64,000 nucleotides of DNA from Leptodontidium sp. MPI-SDFR-AT-0119 (Eukaryota > Ascomycota > Leotiomycetes > Helotiales > Leptodontidiaceae). Below the pieces are notes generated by a model, which was given only the letters and a program-made list of their open reading frames with translations, did not search any database and was not told where the DNA came from. The stretch spans positions 531,722 to 595,721 of the forward strand of contig JAHLEZ010000034.1 of NCBI GenBank assembly GCA_020726505.1. The letters are read 5' to 3'. Below, piece after piece: positions 59,158 through 64,000 of the stretch. The stretch's first letter is position 1. Every line of letters begins with the position of its first letter. The translations under genes were made by a program, and so were the position numbers.

Positions 59158-62100
59158 TTAGGTGCACCTGACTGTAAGATATTTAGCTTTGGTTTCGCAC
59201 CCAGCCGACCAGACCGAATACAAGTCGAAGGTTTCGGATGCGAACCTATCCCCAGTATTCTCCTCGAACATACTGACATGGAATGGTTCGTACTGCGAAG
59301 GGTCGAAGGTGGTTTCTGTCTTTGCTTCGCGAACCTTGTACCACTTCGGCCAAATACTAGTCCAAAAGCTGCCAGACTCCTCTTTGTCTATCAGTTGGAT
59401 GAGAGCCTCTTCATTCTGCGGCCTTCGCTGTCGAATGAGTTCCCGTAACGAGATGACATAATATACTGGACCCGAATTGTTTGTCTTCTTAGACAATAGA
59501 AAGAAGCTGCTGCTCCCGTAGCCTCCGTGTTCGAGCAACAGTAGTGCCAAATCCCATATCCACAGGACATGCTCGTGAGCTTTTGATGATCTTTTACCTG
59601 GGGAGGGTATGGAATGCATCAAGCAACTTGCCATACGAAGAACCAGAAAACACGACCATAGGGGGATGCAAGAATCAGACTTGTGTCCCATATGTGATTG
59701 TGCTCCATCCCTGGCTGATAGCTCCGGTTCATAATGGACTGTAACAAGGTCTCTCGGAGACATGCCAAGTTGTAGAAGACAGCGAACATTTGCAAGGCAT
59801 CTATTGAAGCTATACTGGGGAAAACAAGCTGTCAAAAGATAAGAAAATCCTTTCTGGCCTTCCAGCAGTTGGGGACGGTCTGCAGCTAGGACTTGAATGT
59901 ACCCGGAGGCGTCAAATATAGTGAGGATATAATGAAGGGTTGATTCTGGCAGGCCAGGGACGGAAATATTTCTTCGGAACGGCAGTCGTTCGAAATATAT
60001 TTCCTCTGCTGGAAAAACATATTGACTTGCGTTTGAGTTGTGATGAGCGCGAATTTTGGCTACCGCTGGGAGTAGTTCGGGAGCTGAGACTCCTCGGTAA
60101 TAAATTTTCCCTGAACTCATACAGTACCCTCTTGATTTTTCCACGACTGCAGAGCTAGCGAACCACAGTTCTGCAAGATCAAGTCGCAAGTATGTGTCTG
60201 GACTGATGGTTTCAGGGTGTTCCGTCTGGAATTTTTGCAACTGTGAATTCTGGAGAACAAAATCTCGAGCGCTGCGATGGAAAAATTGTATGCTTCGTGA
60301 GAAAAATAAACCATAGCGATGGGTGATGACTCTCATTTCTAGCAAGCCGTGAGTTAATCCCGCAATTTGGCGTTGCACATCTTCGTGTTTTTTTTGGATC
60401 TCCTGATCTGTGTACGGTTTTATCTCGCAAGTAGTAGGAAACTTGGGCTCATGTAGACGGTCCAACCACGACAGGAAAAGGGCATTGAACTGGTTTGAGT
60501 AGTTATTCTTGTGTGCCACCAAAAGAAGCAGTCTGAAGGCCCTCTCTTGGTCGGGTTTGCTAATGGAATCGAAGAAGCGTTCGTACAGCTTGTTGAGGTC
60601 TTTGGGCGCTACCTCAAGCTGAGCCTTCAGGGAGTCGACAGGGTCGCGTCGATGGATGGATGCAATAAGAGAGCGAACAACTAGCCGAGCCCAGAGAAAA
60701 ACGCCTGCAGAATAGCTCACTATATTCTTTACGAGGTCCACGTACTGGTCTTTGATCGATAAAAATTGATCGTCTTTCTCGAACATCTGTCGAGAAAACA
60801 ACTGAATATCAGGGGCATTGACCTCGTGGAGGTGAATTCGAAGATCTTCTGTAAATGTATCGAGAAATTCTCTATGCGGTCGTGAACTGCAAAGAATTTT
60901 GATGTGGTCATTCTTAGTCCAAATAGCAAGACTTTTGGCTAGATTTTCGTACTCGTAGCTGTCAACAGTGTCGTCTCCGTACTCGTCCAATCCATCGACG
61001 AAAAGACACATGCGGTGGTCGAAGGTCGGCGACAAGGATACAAGGGTTTGGAAAGCTGTGGCTATATGTTCAGGGCGAAAGAAAGATTGATCGATGGTGT
61101 TTGCGCGACTTTTCCTTTCGAAGATCTTGTATGTTCCGGGAAAGACTTTGCGGATGAGATGGGGGCATTCTTTCAGAATTTCGAAAAGCAGGCACCTGTA
61201 AAGGCCTTGCCGAGAGCGCTGAACATCACTTCCTGCTCTCCAGAAAAAGAACTGAGCAGTAATAAGCTCCTTCCCTCCTGCCCAGTCTCGAAGGAAGTCG
61301 TAGGTACGTTGATCGTCCACAATCAACTTCATCAACGTTGATTTTCCCGAGCCAGCTTTTCCAGAAATGTGGAAAACATTGCTCCCATGTTTCAGCCAGT
61401 CCTGGAGGATGGATCTCTTGTTTTCTCTCAGTTTTTGTATTTCACTGTCGACGTACCAGGGAGACTGCGAATTGCTAGAAGATGGCTTCTCGTCGCTCTG
61501 ATTGCCCTCTGCATCTTCAGTCTCCAGGGGTTCGCTCTTAGTATCAACCCCGTCCTTGTCAGAATTCTCAAGGATCCATTGAAACGTCTCTCCATCGGCC
61601 TTCTGGATCTTGTCTTCTCGAGCGTACATATCATCAACCCAGAGTTGCTGCAAGATACGCATCTCAGGGGTAGGCGTATCCTTCATCGCCAGGATCTGAT
61701 CTAGAGATTCCCTGAGCTCATCAATGTGGGCCAGCTGATTATCTAGATTGGCAGAGGTGGTCAAGGGGCCAGGAGCCGACTGGTTATCACCTTCGGGCAT
61801 CGATAAGAGCATTTTCCCCTGCTGCTTGATATCTTGGAGGCCACTTTCAACAGCGCCCAGAAGTCCGTTACGAAGAAACTCCAATTCGTCCAAGGTACTT
61901 GCAGCATCTTTCCGGGATTGAGTCCGGAAGTCACAGAGCTCAATTTGAAGTTGTAGTTGTTGATCGCTGCTCGGTATCAGGGTCAGCCCTCTTATCAGCG
62001 GCGCTCTGAACAACCTACCTGACGATCTGAATTAGGCGCAAGATAATTTGCGAGCGATACTTGTCCAGTGTGTTTTCGAGCTCTTCAACCTCGCCATCTT

Positions 62101-62434
62101 TTCTCATGCCACGAAGCACTACTCTGACACTCATCCATTTCGATTTGCCGGGGGTGGTGCTCAGCCGTGCCAAAAGGTTGACCAGCCGTTGTGCCAGTTC
62201 TTGACACGACACCGATAACTGGTGCAAAGCCTTCTCGTGGTCTGACTTAGGAGTGGGCCAGTCTTTGAGTTTTTCCGATGCATTCTTCAGATCGCCAATG
62301 ATTTCGGACAGGTGAGTGTTCTTGGAAGTGCTGCCTGATTGGAACACCTCGGCGGTTCCAGTGACAACCTTGTAGGAGAAGTCGATGAATGTCAGGATAC
62401 TGGCGGCAAAACCGACTGCGGTTATAGGATCCAT
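59158..62434 (-). CDS. NACHT-domain STAND/NLR protein
   Basis: Two exons (62434-62019, 61966-59158; 52-bp intron with CTGAC branch) encode 1074 residues. Residues 1-140 (MDPITAVGFAASILTFIDFSY...) are the helical N-terminal domain found on many fungal NLRs. An acidic Ser-rich linker (about 275-310) precedes the NACHT core. This has NVFHISGKAGSGKSTLMKL with Walker A Lys347, QFFFWRAG, then MCLFVDGLDEYGDD with Asp463 and Glu467, and ILCSSRPHREF (sensor-type segment). LYERFFDSI and a WLDRLHEPKFP region follow, then a helical part with FFHRSARDFV, typical of the winged-helix end of fungal NACHT proteins. The C-terminal 400 residues have no ankyrin, WD40 or TPR repeats that I can see. Likely cytosolic recognition/cell-death regulator by family. 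Confidence 0.9.
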
Positions 62435-63809
62435 TGCGATGAGATTAGGCGGGCATGAAATTTACTTGGCGATGTTTTGGAGCACGGCTCGGGGGAAGCT
62501 GGAAGTGAGGTTGTCGCGCTGGCAAGTGCGGCTGAGGGACGCCCAGACTGCGGATTGGCTTCTTTGACGACATGCAGAGACACGCATCAGGTCACGAGAT
62601 ATCCTTATCTCGTGAGTTCTTATGTTCTCAAAAAATGGAACAAGGCCATTCTCCCCGCTAAAGAAGTTGAATATTGTAGAGCCGTGAATGCCGACGATGC
62701 AGCGGGGGGGGGGGGGGGGGGGGGCAAATCTTGGGCATGCGATAAGCAAACCGACGGCGATAGCGACCAAGACCTTCCCGGTTTCTCGCTAGGTGAGTGA
62801 GTATGCTATGGACCAAGGGCTAGAGAATCATAGGACATCCATCATATATAGAACGGCAAACCAATGAGGGAGAGCATAAAATAGAATCTCTTGTTTTTTG
62901 TCTCATGACACCGTGCCTCTCGGCACAGAGGGAAGCACGTTAAACACCATTTTCTAAATCGCACTATTAATTCTTTATGGCTTGTCTATCCTGATTCTCC
63001 TGACCGGAGGATAAATACATTTCACGGCTTGGACGTTCACACCCACCATCTCTCCTTCTATCCACCATTAACCCGCCACCCTTGCAGTGGATGTCTGCTT
63101 TCTGAGGCTCGCCGCCTAAGCTCGTACAACTTCTGCAACATGCGGAGCGCAAGACGATCTGCCTCCATAGCCGATCGCCTCCCCCGCCCCCCTTTCCAAG
63201 CTAGTACTTTGTCGGGGTATCAGTCCCAACGTCCCTACACCGTCGCCTTTCCTAAAAGGTAGTGCTCCTCGGACAAGGGCAGTTGGACCAATAGAAGATC
63301 TAGACCACAGAAGCGCTGACCCTTCTCCGCAGGCTCCGGAATGGTCTGAGATCTGGGTTCTTAGATCCCGGATACCTTGCTTAAGATCCAAGTCGCGCTC
63401 TGCATCATTAGCAACCACTAACCCAATCGAGTCGTTAACACCTTTATACACAGCAGGTGCTCACCAGGGAGGCAGTTGGCCAGCCACCTTTAGGGAACAA
63501 TAAATAAATCACGAAAATTTTAGCCTCGTTACTGTAACACGAGTTCCTGGCTATCGTAGTAACGAACCGCCAATTGAAACTTAAACCGAAGGTGACGTGT
63601 CATCCTATCAGCGCGAAGAACGCTGCAGCCTTGAGGATTACCTAAGCTGCGAACCAATCGCCCAGCCTCCGCCCCCCAGGCTGCCTCTGTCATATGATCG
63701 ACTGTGCCACTGAATCCTATTCAGTCATAATTTGGAGCTCTAGGACGCCACCACAGACTTCATATCTTAGAGTCTTCTTCGATTCAAGCTTCTAGACATT
63801 AGATTCGCT
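62435..63809. other. Intergenic between the NACHT gene and kinase
   Basis: Contains an uninterrupted run of 21 G at 62704-62724. Open frames across it are low-complexity glycine or proline runs. No gene seen. Confidence 0.45.
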
Positions 63810-64000
63810 ATGTCTTCAAAGTCTTCGGAGTCAATGCAATGGACGTACTGCGACCCGGGTCTGGTCAGTGTTGAAGACGTCGTTGTCGGTGGTTACCACC
63901 CGGTCAATATAGGCGACGTGTTAGGCGAAAAAGAAAAAACGGTACGAACTTATACACAAACTTGGATCTGGAGGCTTTTCAACAGTCTGGCTCGCTCGCT
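63810..64000 (+). CDS. SRPK-like protein kinase, N-terminal part, cut by window edge
   Basis: The ATG at 63810 opens SVEDVVVGGYHPVNIGDVL, matching the G-G-Y-H-P-V-x-x-G-D segment in front of SR-protein-kinase domains. The next conserved part, YELIHKLGSGGFSTVWLAR with the glycine-rich ATP loop, is present but in a different frame. The change falls in the A-rich GAAAAAGAAAAAACGG stretch at about 63929-63943, consistent with one extra A. Either the copy is a pseudogene, the A run is misread, or the kinase continues with an unseen intron. Known SRPKs phosphorylate SR splicing factors. Confidence 0.65.
   Translation, partial: MSSKSSESMQWTYCDPGLVSVEDVVVGGYHPVNIGDVLGEKEKTVRTYTQTWIWRLFNSLARS

Noticed and set aside
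62477..62800. 107-codon plus-strand frame
   Set aside because: Its apparent glycine stretch is the G21 run; it has no domain or splice logic.

Overview
The window reads as nuclear DNA of a filamentous ascomycete (Pezizomycotina). Most genes carry short introns of about 45-115 bp with GTAHGT-type donors, CTAAC/CTGAC-like branch points and CAG/TAG acceptors. The gene families are typical of such fungi: rhodopsin-domain membrane protein, tannase-family feruloyl esterase, HET-domain and STAND/NLR proteins, a Clr5-domain protein and a fungal-specific transcription factor. Several AT-rich blocks hold transposons riddled with TAA/TAG codons and very rich in TpA, as expected from repeat-induced point mutation (RIP, CpA to TpA). 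I cannot place it below subphylum from sequence alone.

Layout. 0-7 kb: a decayed minus-strand gene, a seven-exon rhodopsin-domain protein (2.8-4.2 kb) and a three-exon secreted feruloyl esterase (5.1-6.9 kb). 7.4-16.5 kb: RIP-destroyed DNA with a Ty3/Gypsy chromodomain retrotransposon ending in an LTR at 16154-16455. 17.0-18.4 kb: a four-exon transcription-factor-like gene lacking a zinc cluster. 19-23 kb: tandem repeats and a second, opposite-strand Gypsy fragment with gag and an LTR. 24-27 kb: a broken coiled-coil reading frame and an intact HET-domain gene. 28-34.6 kb: a heavily mutated syntaxin-6/Tlg1-like SNARE pseudogene, an F-box/ankyrin gene, an F-box gene and a Clr5-domain gene. 35.5 kb: a NACHT relic. 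37.4-42.3 kb: a solo LTR with target-site duplication, a Fot1/Pogo relic and a complete but RIP-inactivated hAT element with 8-bp duplications. 42.4-48.3 kb: a HET-domain gene killed by one RIP-type nonsense change, a catalase-like pseudogene and a short NB-ARC NLR. 50.6-55 kb: two hypothetical minus-strand loci and an ELO-like membrane enzyme. 55.8 kb: another LTR-like sequence. 57-64 kb: a hypothetical gene, a 1074-residue NACHT NLR and the start of an SRPK-like kinase cut by the window edge.

How it fits together. Five self/non-self recognition type loci (two HET, one NB-ARC, one NACHT, one NACHT relic) lie within about 38 kb, interleaved with transposons and with pseudogenes whose stop codons look RIP-derived. 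This looks like birth-and-death turnover of an incompatibility/NLR repertoire beside RIP-active repeats. No operon-like or biosynthetic cluster is evident; the GPCR-like protein and the esterase are separate genes.
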